Shown here in pieces: positions 41,278-50,598 of a DNA stretch of 64,000 bases. The notes beneath the pieces were generated by a model. The model saw only the letters and a program-made list of their open reading frames with translations, ran no database searches and was not told the origin of the DNA. Both the position numbers and the translations under genes were made by a program. Origin of the DNA: Acidobacteriota bacterium (GTDB lineage Bacteria > Acidobacteriota > Vicinamibacteria > Vicinamibacterales > UBA8438); assembly GCA_026708265.1 (NCBI GenBank), contig JAPOVI010000047.1:1-64000 (forward strand), written 5' to 3'. Each line of letters begins with the position of its first letter. The first letter of the stretch is position 1.

Positions 41278-41805
41278 TCAGTCCCCCAGGTGGCGCCTCG
41301 CCAGCACGATGGCGCCGATCATCGCGACGAGCAGCAGCATCGACGCCAGCTCGAACGGGATGAGGTAGCTGGTGTAGAGCACCCACCCGAGCTGCTCCGT
41401 GTTGCCGCTCGTGAACGGCGTTCCGAAACCGGAGAGGGTCCCCTCGGCCGCCATGCCGGCTCGCAACGACGACGAGACGACGACGACGATCAGGGCCAGC
41501 ACCACGCCCCCGAGCAGGAGGCCCGAGCGGGCCAGACGGCGCGGATCCGAGAAGCGCTCGGGCTCCTTCTTCAGGTTCACGAGCATGACGACGAACAGGT
41601 ACAGGACGACGATGCCGCCCGCGTAGACCAGCACCTGGATGACCGCGACGAACTCCGCGCTCAGCGTGACGTAGAGCACCGCCACGAGCAGGAAGTTCAC
41701 CACCAGGAACAGGACGCTGTGCACGGCGCTGCGCGCCGAGACCACCATGACCCCGAGGCCCAGAATCAGCGCCGCCAGCGTGTAGAAGAGGAGAGCTTCG
41801 GCCAT
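41278..41805 (-). CDS. nuoJ: NADH-quinone oxidoreductase subunit J
   Basis: The 175-aa protein has five helices. VHSVLFLVVNFLLVAVLYV, EFVAVIQVLVYAGGIVVLYL and FVVMLVNLK match the conserved NuoJ core whose third helix switches between alpha and pi forms. A periplasmic-side loop of about 35 residues (GMAAEGTLSGFGTPFTSGN) separates helices 4 and 5. Confidence 0.95.
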   Translation of the reverse strand: MAEALLFYTLAALILGLGVMVVSARSAVHSVLFLVVNFLLVAVLYVTLSAEFVAVIQVLVYAGGIVVLYLFVVMLVNLKKEPERFSDPRRLARSGLLLGGVVLALIVVVVSSSLRAGMAAEGTLSGFGTPFTSGNTEQLGWVLYTSYLIPFELASMLLLVAMIGAIVLARRHLGD

Positions 41806-41821
41806 CGGATGCCTGTCCCGG

Positions 41822-42820
41822 CTAGAACACGACCTTGAACACGCCGGTCACGACGAGGTTGCCGATCGCCACCGGGATGAGCACCTTCCACCCGAGGCCC
41901 ATCAACTGGTCGTAGCGGTAGCGCGGCAACGTGGCGCGGATCCAGATGAACACGTAGAGGAACAGGAAGACCTTGCCGACGAACCAGATCCAGGCCGGCA
42001 GGAGGTCGAGGAAGCCGAGGAAGGCGATGCTCGGGAACGGCCGCAGCCAGCCGCCGAAGAACATCAGCACGACGATCGCCGAGATGACGATCATGTTGGC
42101 GTACTCGGCCAGGAAGAAAAGCGCGAAGCGCATCCCGCTGTACTCGGTGTGGAACCCGCCCGTCAGCTCGGTCTCGGCTTCCGGCAGGTCGAACGGGGCG
42201 CGGTTCGTCTCGGCGAGCCCGCCGATGAAGATCAGCACCAGCGCCACCGGCTGGATGAACGCGAACCAGATGCCGCTCTCCTGCTGCGCCTCCACGATTC
42301 CGACGAGGCTGAGGGTGCCGGTGGTCAGGATGACGCTCACGAGCGTCATCGTCACCGCGATCTCGTAGCTGATGAGCTGCGCCGACGCGCGCAGGCTGGC
42401 CAGCAGCGGGTACTTGCTGTTCGAGGCCCAGCCGCCGAGGATGATGCCGTAGACGCCGATCGACGTCACCGAGATGATGAACAGCAGGCCGACGTTGATG
42501 TCGCCGATGTAGTAGAGCGGATCCGGGCCGAACGGCACGACCGCGAAGACGACCAGCGCCGGCACCAGGCTCATGATCGGCGCCAGCGTGAAGACGTACC
42601 GGTCCGCCTTCACCGGCGTGATGTCTTCCTTGAGGATCAGCTTGATGGGGTCCGCGATGGCCTGCAGGATGCCGTACGGGCCCACCCGCATCGGGCCGAG
42701 ACGCGACTGCGCCCAGGCGATCACCTTCCGCTCCATGAGGACGAGGAACGTCACCGCGACCAGGACGGCATTGACCAGGACGGCGATCTTCAGCAGCGGG
42801 ATGACGACGGTGTCGAGCAT
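41822..42820 (-). CDS. nuoH: NADH-quinone oxidoreductase subunit H
   Basis: The 332-aa subunit joins membrane and peripheral arms and lines the quinone tunnel. MERKVIAWAQSRLGPMRVGP, QAIADPIKLILKEDITP and GGLAETNRAPFDLPEAETEL are all intact, including the charged residues of the E-channel. Eight membrane helices are predicted. Confidence 0.97.
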   Translation of the reverse strand: MLDTVVIPLLKIAVLVNAVLVAVTFLVLMERKVIAWAQSRLGPMRVGPYGILQAIADPIKLILKEDITPVKADRYVFTLAPIMSLVPALVVFAVVPFGPDPLYYIGDINVGLLFIISVTSIGVYGIILGGWASNSKYPLLASLRASAQLISYEIAVTMTLVSVILTTGTLSLVGIVEAQQESGIWFAFIQPVALVLIFIGGLAETNRAPFDLPEAETELTGGFHTEYSGMRFALFFLAEYANMIVISAIVVLMFFGGWLRPFPSIAFLGFLDLLPAWIWFVGKVFLFLYVFIWIRATLPRYRYDQLMGLGWKVLIPVAIGNLVVTGVFKVVF

Positions 42821-42845
42821 GGTCCCGGGATCACATCCTGCGCGC

Positions 42846-43979
42846 TCAGCGATCGACCTCGCCGAGCACGATGTCGATGGTTCCGATCAGCGCCACGACG
42901 TCCGCCACGAGGTGCCCGCGGACGAGCCGCTTGAGCCCCTGCAGGTTGCAGAAGGAGGGTGGCCGGACGCGGAACCGGTAGGGATTGGTCGACTTCCCGT
43001 CGCTCACGAGGAAGTACCCGAGCTCGCCCTTCGGCGACTCGATGGCGTGATAGGTCTCTCCGGCCGGCGGCTTGAGGAGGCGCGGCACCTTGCCCATGAT
43101 CGGTCCTTCCGGCAGCCCGTCGAGCGCCTGCCGGACGATCCGGATGGACTGCCGGAACTCCTCCATGCGGATCAGATAGCGGTCGTAGGTGTCGCCGCGC
43201 GTCCCGAGCGGGATGTCGAAGTCGAACTCTTCGTAGGCGGCGTTCGGCTCGTCCTTCCGGAGATCGCGCGAGACGCCCGAGCCGCGCAGCGGCGGGCCGC
43301 AGAGCCCCAGCCCGATTGCCTCCTCCGCCGAGATCACGCCGACGTCGCGCGTCCGCTTGAGCCAGATGCGGTTGTTCGTCAGCAGCGTCTCGTAGTCGTC
43401 CAGCTTCCCCTCCATGAGGTCGCAGAACGCCCGCACCTTGCGGTCCCACCCCGGCGGAACGTCCAGCGGCAGCCCGCCCACGCGCATCGAGTTGTACGTC
43501 AGGCGCGCCCCGCAGAACTCCTCGAACAGGTCGAGCACGAACTCGCGCTCGCGGAAGGCGTACAGCAGCACCGTCATGGCCCCGATGTCCATGGCGTGCG
43601 TGCCGAGCCAGAGGCAGTGGCTGGCGATGCGCTGCAACTCCGCGAGGACCGTGCGGAGGTACCGCGCCCGGCGCGGCACCTCGATCTGCATCAGCTTCTC
43701 GACCGCCTCGACGTAGCCGAGGTTGTTGGTGGCGGCCGCGACGTAGTCCATGCGGTCGGTCAGCAGCACGATGTGCGTCCAGTCGCGGTTCTCGCACAGC
43801 TTCTCGACGCCGCGATGGATGTAGCCGATGACGCAGTCCGCGTCGAGGACGCGCTCGCCGTCGAGCCGCAGCACGACCCGCAGCACGCCGTGCGTGCTCG
43901 GATGCTGCGGCCCCATGTTGATCACCAGCTCGTTGGTGTCGAACTGGGTCGTGCTGACGCGGGGAGCGGGAACCGTCAT
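42846..43979 (-). CDS. nuoD: NADH-quinone oxidoreductase subunit D
   Basis: The 49-kDa-type subunit forms the quinone site with NuoB. The 377-aa protein has [13 protein letters not shown] with the quinone-head His, [17 protein letters not shown], and a C-terminus ending [15 protein letters not shown] with the conserved Arg. It is the usual length for a non-fused NuoD. Its partner NuoB is not encoded in the window. Confidence 0.97.
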   Translation of the reverse strand: MTVPAPRVSTTQFDTNELVINMGPQHPSTHGVLRVVLRLDGERVLDADCVIGYIHRGVEKLCENRDWTHIVLLTDRMDYVAAATNNLGYVEAVEKLMQIEVPRRARYLRTVLAELQRIASHCLWLGTHAMDIGAMTVLLYAFREREFVLDLFEEFCGARLTYNSMRVGGLPLDVPPGWDRKVRAFCDLMEGKLDDYETLLTNNRIWLKRTRDVGVISAEEAIGLGLCGPPLRGSGVSRDLRKDEPNAAYEEFDFDIPLGTRGDTYDRYLIRMEEFRQSIRIVRQALDGLPEGPIMGKVPRLLKPPAGETYHAIESPKGELGYFLVSDGKSTNPYRFRVRPPSFCNLQGLKRLVRGHLVADVVALIGTIDIVLGEVDR

Positions 43980-44028
43980 GGTGCGTCCGTGTCGTGCGGG
44001 CCGCGGCGGAGCGCCGCGCGCGGCGCGG

Positions 44029-44901
44029 TCACTCGATCTCCGTATCCGGGCCGGGCTCCGCGCCCGTCTCGTCCGGCAGGTTGCGCACGCGCAGCCAGTC
44101 CTGGGGGTTCTCCATCAACAGCTCGCCGGGTCCCTCGAGGGGATAGTCCTTGCGCTGCGGATGCCCCTGCCACTCGTCGGGCATCAGAATGCGCCGCAGG
44201 TCCGGATGGTTCACGATGTTGACGCCGAACTGGTCGAACACCTCGCGCTCCAGCCAGTTCGCGGCCGGCCACAGGCCGGTCACCGACTCCACCGCGTCGC
44301 CCTCGCCGACCCGCACCTTGACGCGGACGCGGTGTCGCAGCCGCGTCGAGTAGAGGCAGTAGATCAGATCGAATCGCCTCTCGCGCGGCGGCCAGTCCGT
44401 CGCCGTCACGTCGGAACAGTAGTCGAACGCGGCCGCCTCGTGGGTCTTGAGGAGCTCGAGGACGTCGAGCAACCGCTCCCGCCGCACGATGAGCGTCCAG
44501 TCCCCGACCCAGTACGACAGGGCCTCGATCGCATCCGGAAGCGCTTGCTGAACCGCCGCGACGGCCGGCGGCAAATCCACTCCCTCCGGAGGCGGTGGAT
44601 CGGGCGGACCCTTCGGCGGCTCGGGCGGCGGCTTGGGTTTCGGCTTCGGCCTGGGCTTGGCCGCCGCAGCGGGCTTGGCCGCCGCAGCGGGCTTGGCCGC
44701 CGGCTTCGCCGGGGCATCCGGCTTGGAGGACGCTGCCGCGGCCGGCTTGGCCGGGGAGGCAGGCGCTGACTTCGGTGGCGCGGCCTTCGGCGGCGCGGCG
44801 TCCGATGCCGCAGGGGGGTCGGGCGCAGGGCCGGCTGGCTCGGATGCGGCCCCGCCCGCCTCGCCGGGCGCGTCCGCACCGGGCTTCGTGTCGTCAGTCA
44901 T
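44029..44901 (-). CDS. nuoC: NADH-quinone oxidoreductase subunit C with long PAK-rich N-terminus
   Basis: The functional 30-kDa domain occupies about residues 115-290: [16 protein letters not shown], then [20 protein letters not shown] and [20 protein letters not shown]. Before it come about 110 residues composed almost entirely of Pro, Ala, Lys and Gly, partly from an 18-bp tandem repeat. The usual NuoC length is 160-220 aa. The ATG at 44901 has no strong ribosome site, but no better internal start precedes the linker, so the extension is probably translated. Confidence 0.93.
   Translation of the reverse strand: MTDDTKPGADAPGEAGGAASEPAGPAPDPPAASDAAPPKAAPPKSAPASPAKPAAAASSKPDAPAKPAAKPAAAAKPAAAAKPRPKPKPKPPPEPPKGPPDPPPPEGVDLPPAVAAVQQALPDAIEALSYWVGDWTLIVRRERLLDVLELLKTHEAAAFDYCSDVTATDWPPRERRFDLIYCLYSTRLRHRVRVKVRVGEGDAVESVTGLWPAANWLEREVFDQFGVNIVNHPDLRRILMPDEWQGHPQRKDYPLEGPGELLMENPQDWLRVRNLPDETGAEPGPDTEIE
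44653..44701. repeat. 18-bp tandem repeat in nuoC
   Basis: The 18-bp unit GGGCTTGGCCGCCGCAGC occurs at 44653-44670 and 44671-44688, with a 13-bp partial third copy to 44701. On the coding (minus) strand it encodes repeated AAAKPA-type hexapeptides. Copy number could vary between strains. Confidence 0.9.
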
Positions 44902-44974
44902 CGGTCAGCGGGAATCGTTGCGTCGGCACGGCGCTCATCGGCACGGGCGGTCTTCCGCCCGGCGTTCCGCACGG

Positions 44975-45331
44975 TCAAGCCCAGTCCAGCGCACCCTTGC
45001 GCCACGCGTACACGTACCCGATGACCAGGATGAACAGGAAGACGAGCATCTCGATGAGGCCGAACAGGGCCAGCTCGTCCATGATGACGGCCCACGGGAA
45101 CATGAACACCGTCTCGACGTCGAAGATCACGAACAGCATCGCGACCAGGTAGTAGCGGACGCTGTAGCGGTCCCGGGCATCCGTCAACGGCTCGATGCCG
45201 CACTCGTACGGCTCGAGCTTCACCTTGTTGACCCGGCTCGCGTGCACCAGCCTCGACACCATCAGCGTGAAGATGGCGAAGCCGATCGCGACGAGGATGA
45301 AGAGGAAGATCGGGATGTAGGCTTCTGGCAT
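44975..45331 (-). CDS. nuoA: NADH-quinone oxidoreductase subunit A
   Basis: The 118-aa protein has three membrane helices. KLEPYECGIEPLTDARDRYSV (21 aa in the gene, motif core YECG) is the conserved first loop, and FVIFDVETVFMFPWAV the second helix with its acidic pair. The frame is open further upstream, but ATG 45331 begins MPEAYIPIFLF as in the family. It heads the operon 82 bp downstream of the promoter. Only 73 bp separate it from nuoC, so nuoB is truly absent. Confidence 0.95.
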   Translation of the reverse strand: MPEAYIPIFLFILVAIGFAIFTLMVSRLVHASRVNKVKLEPYECGIEPLTDARDRYSVRYYLVAMLFVIFDVETVFMFPWAVIMDELALFGLIEMLVFLFILVIGYVYAWRKGALDWA

Positions 45332-45412
45332 CGTCGCTGCGGGAACGTGGTTTACCCGGTGCGACCCGGCTCCCGCGATACGGCGCGACGTGCGGGCCGA
45401 AAAACCGGGCGG

Positions 45413-45441
45413 ATTATTGCACGCGGCACGGGGCCTGTCAA
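45413..45441 (-). promoter_or_regulatory. Sigma-70 promoter of the nuo operon
   Basis: The minus strand reads TTGACA (45436-45441), a 17-bp spacer and AATAAT (45413-45418). This is close to consensus and gives a leader of about 75 nt before nuoA. It faces away from the promoter of the VWA pair 28 bp further on. Confidence 0.78.
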
Positions 45442-45468
45442 GGAAGCCGTCCCCGCGGCCGGGCGGGC

Positions 45469-45477
45469 TGATATACT
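45469..45477 (+). promoter_or_regulatory. Extended -10 promoter of the VWA pair
   Basis: TGATATACT (TG-n-TATACT) lies 24 bp before the ATG at 45502, so the leader would be short, about 17 nt. No clear -35 is seen. GGCGAAAGGCAGGG between it and the start can serve as ribosome site. Confidence 0.55.
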
Positions 45478-45501
45478 CGCGGCGAAAGGCAGGGCCTGCA
45501 C

Positions 45502-46428
45502 ATGCGACGCATCCCAGCGGCGTCGTTCGTGGCCGGCTTGGCGGCGGCAACGGCCGTCGCGGTCGCCCTCGCGGTCGCCGACGGTGGCGTGCGGGCGCAG
45601 TCGGTCGAACGCCGGATGATCGTCACCGTTCTCGACGGCGACGACAACCCCGTCGGCAACCTCGTGCCGCGCGATCTCGTGGTCCGGGAGGATGGCGCCG
45701 CCCGCGAGGTGCTGCGTGTCGAGCCCGCGGGGGCCGCACGGCAGATCGCCGTGCTCGTCGACACCTCCGAGGCCGCGGCGCGCGCCACGCGCGACTTTCG
45801 GGCCGGCCTCTCGGCGTTCTTCGAGGCGATGCACGAGGGCAACGAGATCTCGCTGATCAGTTTCGGAGGGCCGCCGCGCATCCTGGTCGGCTCCACGGGC
45901 AGCCTCGGCCGGCTGCAGGACGGCCTGGGCGACGTCTTCGGGTTCGCCGGATCCGCCGCGTACCTGCTCGACGCGATGGCGCAGGCCGCCGAGGGCTTCA
46001 CGCGCCGGGAGGCGGCCCGCCCGATCCTGATGGCGCTGACCACCGAGGGCGTCGATTACAGCAACGTCCGAGCCCGCGAGGTCTTCGAGCGCGTCCGCGA
46101 GAGCGGCGCCGCCGTCTACACGCTCCTCGTGGCGGGGCGCGGCCGGGCCCGCGTCGATCCCGGCCTCCTCGACGCGAGGCGCCAGCAGGAGGAGATGGAG
46201 CGCAACCTGGTGCTCGAGCGGGGACCGCGCGACAGCGGCGGGCGCAGCGAGATCGTGCTCACGAGCATCGCGGTCGAGAACGCCCTGATGGAGTTCGCAG
46301 CCGAACTCCGCAACCAGTTCGTCGTCACCTACGCCCGACCCGACGCGCTCATCCCGCCGGAGCGGATCGAGGTCGCGGTCAACCGGGCGGGGCTCACCGC
46401 ACGCGGCACCCCGCTGAAGGGCGACTGA
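45502..46428 (+). CDS. Secreted VWA-like protein 1 (degenerate MIDAS)
   Basis: The 308-aa product has an N-terminal signal/anchor (AGLAAATAVAVALAVADGG) followed by the beta-rich lead-in VLDGDDNPVGNLVPRDLVV seen in acidobacterial VWA proteins. It then has a VWA fold in which the metal site is changed: the DxSxS motif reads DTSEAA (from residue 87). It probably adheres or scaffolds outside the membrane without MIDAS metal binding. It ends 2 bp before the second VWA gene. Confidence 0.8.
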   Translation: MRRIPAASFVAGLAAATAVAVALAVADGGVRAQSVERRMIVTVLDGDDNPVGNLVPRDLVVREDGAAREVLRVEPAGAARQIAVLVDTSEAAARATRDFRAGLSAFFEAMHEGNEISLISFGGPPRILVGSTGSLGRLQDGLGDVFGFAGSAAYLLDAMAQAAEGFTRREAARPILMALTTEGVDYSNVRAREVFERVRESGAAVYTLLVAGRGRARVDPGLLDARRQQEEMERNLVLERGPRDSGGRSEIVLTSIAVENALMEFAAELRNQFVVTYARPDALIPPERIEVAVNRAGLTARGTPLKGD

Positions 46429-46430
46429 CC

Positions 46431-47369
46431 ATGCGAGGTCCAGCTTTCGCAGCCCTGGCCGCCGCGGTCGGCGCCGCCGGGTGGGCGGCGGCGACCCTGC
46501 CGGCCGGCGCGCAGCAACCGCCCCAGACGCCGGCGTTCCGCGCCGGGGTCGATGTCGTCTCGCTCAACGTGACGGTCACCGACCTCGAGATGCGCTTCGT
46601 GACCGATCTCGTCCCGCAGGACTTCAGCGTCTACGAGGACGGCGTCCGGCAGGAGATCAATTTCTTCACGCGGACGCAGCTCCCGATCGCGCTGGCGCTG
46701 CTGATGGACACCAGCGCCAGCATGGACGAGGAGATGGCCACCGCGCAGGAGGCCGCGATCGGCTTCTCCCAGCGCCTCGGCCCCGACGACCTCGCGGAGG
46801 TCATCGACTTCGACAGCCGCGTCGACGTCCTGCAGGGCTTCACGAACGACGTCGATCAGCTCGAGGCGGCCATCCGCCGCACGTCGGCGGGCGGCTCCAC
46901 CTCGCTGTACAACGCCCTCTACATCTCCCTGAAGGACCTCACCCGGGCGCCGCTCCGGGAGGCCGACGTGCGGCGCGAGGCGATCATCGTCCTGTCCGAC
47001 GGCGAGGACACGTCGAGCCTCGTGAGCTTCGAGGAGGTGCTCGAGCTCGCCAAGCGGTCCGAGACGGCGATCTACTCGATCGGCCTGCAGGCCGAGGACC
47101 GTCGGGCGCGCACCGGCTTCCGCGAAGCCGACTTCGTGCTCCGGCAACTGGCCCAGGAGACCGGCGGGCGGGCGTTCTTCCCCCACGACGTCAGCGAGCT
47201 CCCGGGCATCTACCGGCAGATCTCGGACGAGCTGTCCAGCCAGTACTCGGTCGGCTACATCTCGGCCAACCCGCTGCGCAACGGGCAGTGGCGGCGCGTC
47301 GTCGTGCAGGTCGACCGCGAGGGCGCCACCGCGCGGACGAAGCGCGGTTACTACGGGCCGCGCGGGTAG
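46431..47369 (+). CDS. Secreted VWA domain protein 2 (intact MIDAS)
   Basis: The 312-aa product has a signal peptide (AALAAAVGAAGWAAATLPAG), the lead-in LNVTVTDLEMRFVTDLVPQD and a complete VWA domain: DTSAS at residues 93-97, the Thr/Ser loop in SAGGSTSLYNALY and LSDGEDTSS. The C-terminal part (YRQISDELSSQYSVGYISAN) is the conserved tail of the VWFA-related family expanded in Acidobacteriota. Its function is unknown; the protein is likely periplasmic. Confidence 0.85.
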   Translation: MRGPAFAALAAAVGAAGWAAATLPAGAQQPPQTPAFRAGVDVVSLNVTVTDLEMRFVTDLVPQDFSVYEDGVRQEINFFTRTQLPIALALLMDTSASMDEEMATAQEAAIGFSQRLGPDDLAEVIDFDSRVDVLQGFTNDVDQLEAAIRRTSAGGSTSLYNALYISLKDLTRAPLREADVRREAIIVLSDGEDTSSLVSFEEVLELAKRSETAIYSIGLQAEDRRARTGFREADFVLRQLAQETGGRAFFPHDVSELPGIYRQISDELSSQYSVGYISANPLRNGQWRRVVVQVDREGATARTKRGYYGPRG

Positions 47370-47390
47370 CGCGCCGCCGCCCGAGCCCTC

Positions 47391-48215
47391 ATGAACGCGA
47401 TCCCCCTGGCGCTCTACTTCACGGCCAGCGGCGCATACGCCTGCCACTTCGCACGTCCCGGCAGCGCGTGGGGCCCGACCGCCACCCTCACCCTCGTTGC
47501 CGGCGCGCTTGCCCACACGTTCGTCATCGGGATGCAGACGATGCAGGTGGGCCACATCCCGTTCGTCGGCACGACGGGCGCGATCTCCGCGTTCGTCTGG
47601 CTGCTGGCGCTGGCCTACCTCTACACGGAGATGACGGCCGACGAGCGGTCGATGGGGATCTTCCTGGTGCCGCTCATGGTCGTCCTGCAGACGATCCCCG
47701 CTCTTGGCAACAGCGTCGCCGCGCGGCCGCCGGTGCTCGAGAGCCGCTGGTTCGAGATCCACGTCTTCTCCCTGCTCGTCGCCTACGCGAGCCTGGCCCT
47801 GGCCTGCGTCGTGAGCGTGACCTACGTGCTCCTCTTCAAGGAGCTGAAGGCCAAGCACCCGGGCGTGTTCTACGCGCGACTGCCGTCGCTGCAGGTGCTG
47901 GATGCGATGAACCGCCGCACGGTAGGCGTCGGCTGGGCGTTCCTGACCGTCGGCATCGGCGTCGGCGTCATCTGGCTGGCCGAGCTCCAGCCCGGCGCGG
48001 TCGACCCGCGGGTGCAGGCGATGTCGCCTCTCGATCCGAAGATCTTCATAGTGGTGCTCTGCTGGCTCGTCTACGGGTTCGGGATCTTCGCGCGCTCGCG
48101 GCTTGGCTGGGGCGGCCGCCGCGCGGCGTGGCTGTCGACGGTCGGCTTCGCGATCCTGTTGCTCAACTTCGTGCCCATCGGCTACTTCGGGACCGAGACG
48201 CACAACTTCTACTAG
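47391..48215 (+). CDS. CcsA/HemX-like cytochrome c assembly membrane protein
   Basis: The 274-aa integral membrane protein has about eight helices and belongs to the cytochrome c assembly (CcmC/CcsA/HemX) superfamily, with conserved His residues such as ESRWFEIHVFSLLVAYAS and the late segment ILLLNFVPIGYFGTETHNF. The WWD haem-handling motif of true CcsA is not evident, and it directly precedes hemA as hemX does, so a HemX-type role in tuning haem synthesis is as likely as cytochrome maturation. Confidence 0.8.
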   Translation: MNAIPLALYFTASGAYACHFARPGSAWGPTATLTLVAGALAHTFVIGMQTMQVGHIPFVGTTGAISAFVWLLALAYLYTEMTADERSMGIFLVPLMVVLQTIPALGNSVAARPPVLESRWFEIHVFSLLVAYASLALACVVSVTYVLLFKELKAKHPGVFYARLPSLQVLDAMNRRTVGVGWAFLTVGIGVGVIWLAELQPGAVDPRVQAMSPLDPKIFIVVLCWLVYGFGIFARSRLGWGGRRAAWLSTVGFAILLLNFVPIGYFGTETHNFY

Positions 48216-48286
48216 AGGAAGGCTCCCGAAGGGTCCGAGAGCACACCCGTCCCGCACGACGCGCCTCGAACCGGCGTTCTCACGAC

Positions 48287-49636
48287 ATGCACCTGTCTCT
48301 GCTCGGCGTGAGCCACCACAGCGCGCCGGTCGATCTTCGCGAGCGGGTCGACTTCTCCCGACGCGGCGTGCCGGCGGCGCTGGCGGTCCTGGCCGACACG
48401 CCGGGCACGGCCGAAGTCGTGGTTCTCTCCACGTGCAACCGGGCCGAGATCTACACGATGTGCGAGGATGCCGGCCGGGCGCGCGACGGGCTCGCGCGCT
48501 TCATGAGCGAGTTCCACAACGTGCCCGGGCCGGAGTTGGCCGCGCACCTCTACACGATGACGGGCGCCGCGGTCACCCGGCACCTCTTTCGGGTGGCGGC
48601 GGGGCTCGACTCGCTCGTCGTGGGCGAGCCGCAGATTCTGGGGCAGGTCAAGGAAGCCTACGCCGTCGCCTCCGAGCGCGGCCACACCGGCGCGTCTCTC
48701 AACCGGCTGTTCCACTGGGCGTTCAGCGTCGGCAAGCGGGTGCGGGCCGAGACCGGGCTCGGCGAGGGAGCCGTCTCGGTCAGCTACGCGGCCATCGCCC
48801 TCGCCCGCAAGATCTTCGGGCGCCTCGACCGCCTGCGCGCCCTGGTGGTCGGCGCCGGGGAAATGGCCGAGCTCACCGCGACCCACCTGCGCGCGCAGGA
48901 CGTTCGCCACATCGGCGTGACGAACCGGACCGCGTCCCGCGCCGCCGCCCTCGCGGCCCGGGTGCAGGGGATCGCCGTGCCCTGGGAGGCGATGATCGAC
49001 GAGCTGGCGTCGACCGACATCGTCGTCACGGCAACCGGCTCCGCGAGCTGCATGGTGACGCGGGCGCACGTGGCCGAGGCCATGAAGCCGCGACGCGACC
49101 GCCCGCTGTTCATGATCGACATCGGCGTCCCGCGCGACGTGGAGCCCGCCGCGGGCGACATCGAGCAGGTGTTCCTCTACAACATCGACGACCTGCAGGC
49201 CATAGTCCGCGAGAACCAGGCGCGGCGCCAGGCGCAGGTCGATCGGGCCGAGCTCCTCGTCGAGGAGGAGGTCGACGGGTTCATGCGCTGGCTCCGGTCC
49301 CGAGGCTCCGTTCCTACCGTCGTGGCGCTGCGCCGCCGCTTCGAGGAGATTCGCCGGGCGGAGCTGGCGCGGCTGGCGCCGAAGCTGGCGTCGATGTCGC
49401 CGGACGCCCGCGGCCGGGTCGAGGAGGTGACGCGGCTCCTCGTGGAACGGCTGCTGTCGACCCCGACGGAGCGGCTCAAGGCCGCTCCGGACGAGGATGC
49501 GGCGGCCACGGACGCCGACACGCTCAGCCGTCTCTTCGAGCTCGGCCTCGGGGAGGACGCGGACGACGACACTCCCGCGCTCCGGGAAGCCCGTCTCGGG
49601 CGCATGGCGAGCCCTTCGGGGGCGAGGAATCGTTGA
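48287..49636 (+). CDS. hemA: Glutamyl-tRNA reductase
   Basis: This NADPH enzyme reduces Glu-tRNA to glutamate-1-semialdehyde, the first step of the C5 haem pathway. In the 449-aa protein the catalytic Cys50 sits in LSTCNRAEIY, GEPQILGQVKEAY and the NADPH motif VVGAGEMAELTATHL follow, then the helical dimerisation domain. The last 45 residues are acidic and extra to the core. The stop overlaps the hemC TTG (TTGA). Confidence 0.95.
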   Translation: MHLSLLGVSHHSAPVDLRERVDFSRRGVPAALAVLADTPGTAEVVVLSTCNRAEIYTMCEDAGRARDGLARFMSEFHNVPGPELAAHLYTMTGAAVTRHLFRVAAGLDSLVVGEPQILGQVKEAYAVASERGHTGASLNRLFHWAFSVGKRVRAETGLGEGAVSVSYAAIALARKIFGRLDRLRALVVGAGEMAELTATHLRAQDVRHIGVTNRTASRAAALAARVQGIAVPWEAMIDELASTDIVVTATGSASCMVTRAHVAEAMKPRRDRPLFMIDIGVPRDVEPAAGDIEQVFLYNIDDLQAIVRENQARRQAQVDRAELLVEEEVDGFMRWLRSRGSVPTVVALRRRFEEIRRAELARLAPKLASMSPDARGRVEEVTRLLVERLLSTPTERLKAAPDEDAAATDADTLSRLFELGLGEDADDDTPALREARLGRMASPSGARNR

Positions 49637-50598
49637 AATCCCTGCGCCTCGGCACCCGCAGGAGCCCCCTGGCGCTCTGGCAGACCCGGCAGGTGGCGGC
49701 CGCGCTCCGGCGGGCCGGCGCGCCCGACCCGGAGCTCGTCACCATCACGACCGACGGCGACCGGCTCTCCGCCGCGCCTCGCGCCGAGGCGGAACCGCTG
49801 CCGGCGGGGGGCGGGAAGCGGCTCTTCGTCAAGGCCATCGAGGACGCGCTGCTCGGGGGCCGGATCGACCTCGCGGTGCACAGCGCGAAGGATCTGCCGG
49901 CGGTTCTCCCGTCGGGCCTGCGGATTGAGGCCGTGCTGCCACGCGCCGATCCGCGCGACGCGCTGGCCGCTCCCGTGACGGCGGCCGTCCCCGCCGGCGG
50001 GGCCGCCGCCCTGCTCGCCCGGGCCGGCCCCGGCGCGCGCGTCGGCACGAGCAGCCTCCGCCGCGCCGCCCAGTTGCGGCGCGCGTTCCCCGACATCGAG
50101 GTGGTGCCGGTGCGCGGCAACGTCGGCACCCGCCTGCGCCGGCTCGACGAGGGCCGTTGCGACCTCCTCGTGCTCGCCGTGGCCGGTCTCGTGCGCCTCG
50201 GGCTGTCGGAGAGGGTCAGCAGCCCGCTCGCGGCCGAGGTCTGCGTCCCCGCGCCCGGCCAGGGGATCGTGGCCGCCGAGTGCCGGATCGGCGACGTGGA
50301 GGCGGAAGAGCTGCTCGAGCGCATCCGGAACCGCGAAGCGGCGCAGGCGCTCGCTGCCGAGCGGGCCCTGGTGACGGCGCTCGGCGCCGACTGCAACGTG
50401 CCGCTCGGCGCCCTCGCGACCGCCGACGACGACCAGCTCTCGTTGCGTTGCGTCGTGGCTTCACCGGACGGCGGCCGCCTGCTGGGCCACGTCGTTCGCG
50501 GCCGTCTCGACGATGCGGCCGGTATCGGCCGCCGCGCCGCCGATCTGCTGCTGGCCGACGGCGCCGCCGCGCTGCTGGCCGCCGCGGGAGCGACATGA
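49633..50598 (+). CDS. hemC: Hydroxymethylbilane synthase (porphobilinogen deaminase)
   Basis: HemC condenses four porphobilinogens. In the 321-aa protein, LRLGTRRSPLALWQTRQVA opens it, followed by DLAVHSAKDLP, TSSLRRAAQL and PVRGNVGTRLRRLD. The dipyrromethane cofactor attaches to Cys254 in GADCNVPLGA. I use TTG 49633, which overlaps the hemA stop and has GAGGAA 3 nt upstream; no ATG or GTG fits the conserved start. It is coupled to the next gene by ATGA. Confidence 0.94.
   Translation: MKSLRLGTRRSPLALWQTRQVAAALRRAGAPDPELVTITTDGDRLSAAPRAEAEPLPAGGGKRLFVKAIEDALLGGRIDLAVHSAKDLPAVLPSGLRIEAVLPRADPRDALAAPVTAAVPAGGAAALLARAGPGARVGTSSLRRAAQLRRAFPDIEVVPVRGNVGTRLRRLDEGRCDLLVLAVAGLVRLGLSERVSSPLAAEVCVPAPGQGIVAAECRIGDVEAEELLERIRNREAAQALAAERALVTALGADCNVPLGALATADDDQLSLRCVVASPDGGRLLGHVVRGRLDDAAGIGRRAADLLLADGAAALLAAAGAT

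Noticed and set aside
44902..44974. A hidden or frameshifted nuoB between nuoA and nuoC
   Set aside because: The gap is 73 bp and no frame on either strand contains NuoB motifs such as its cysteine pair.
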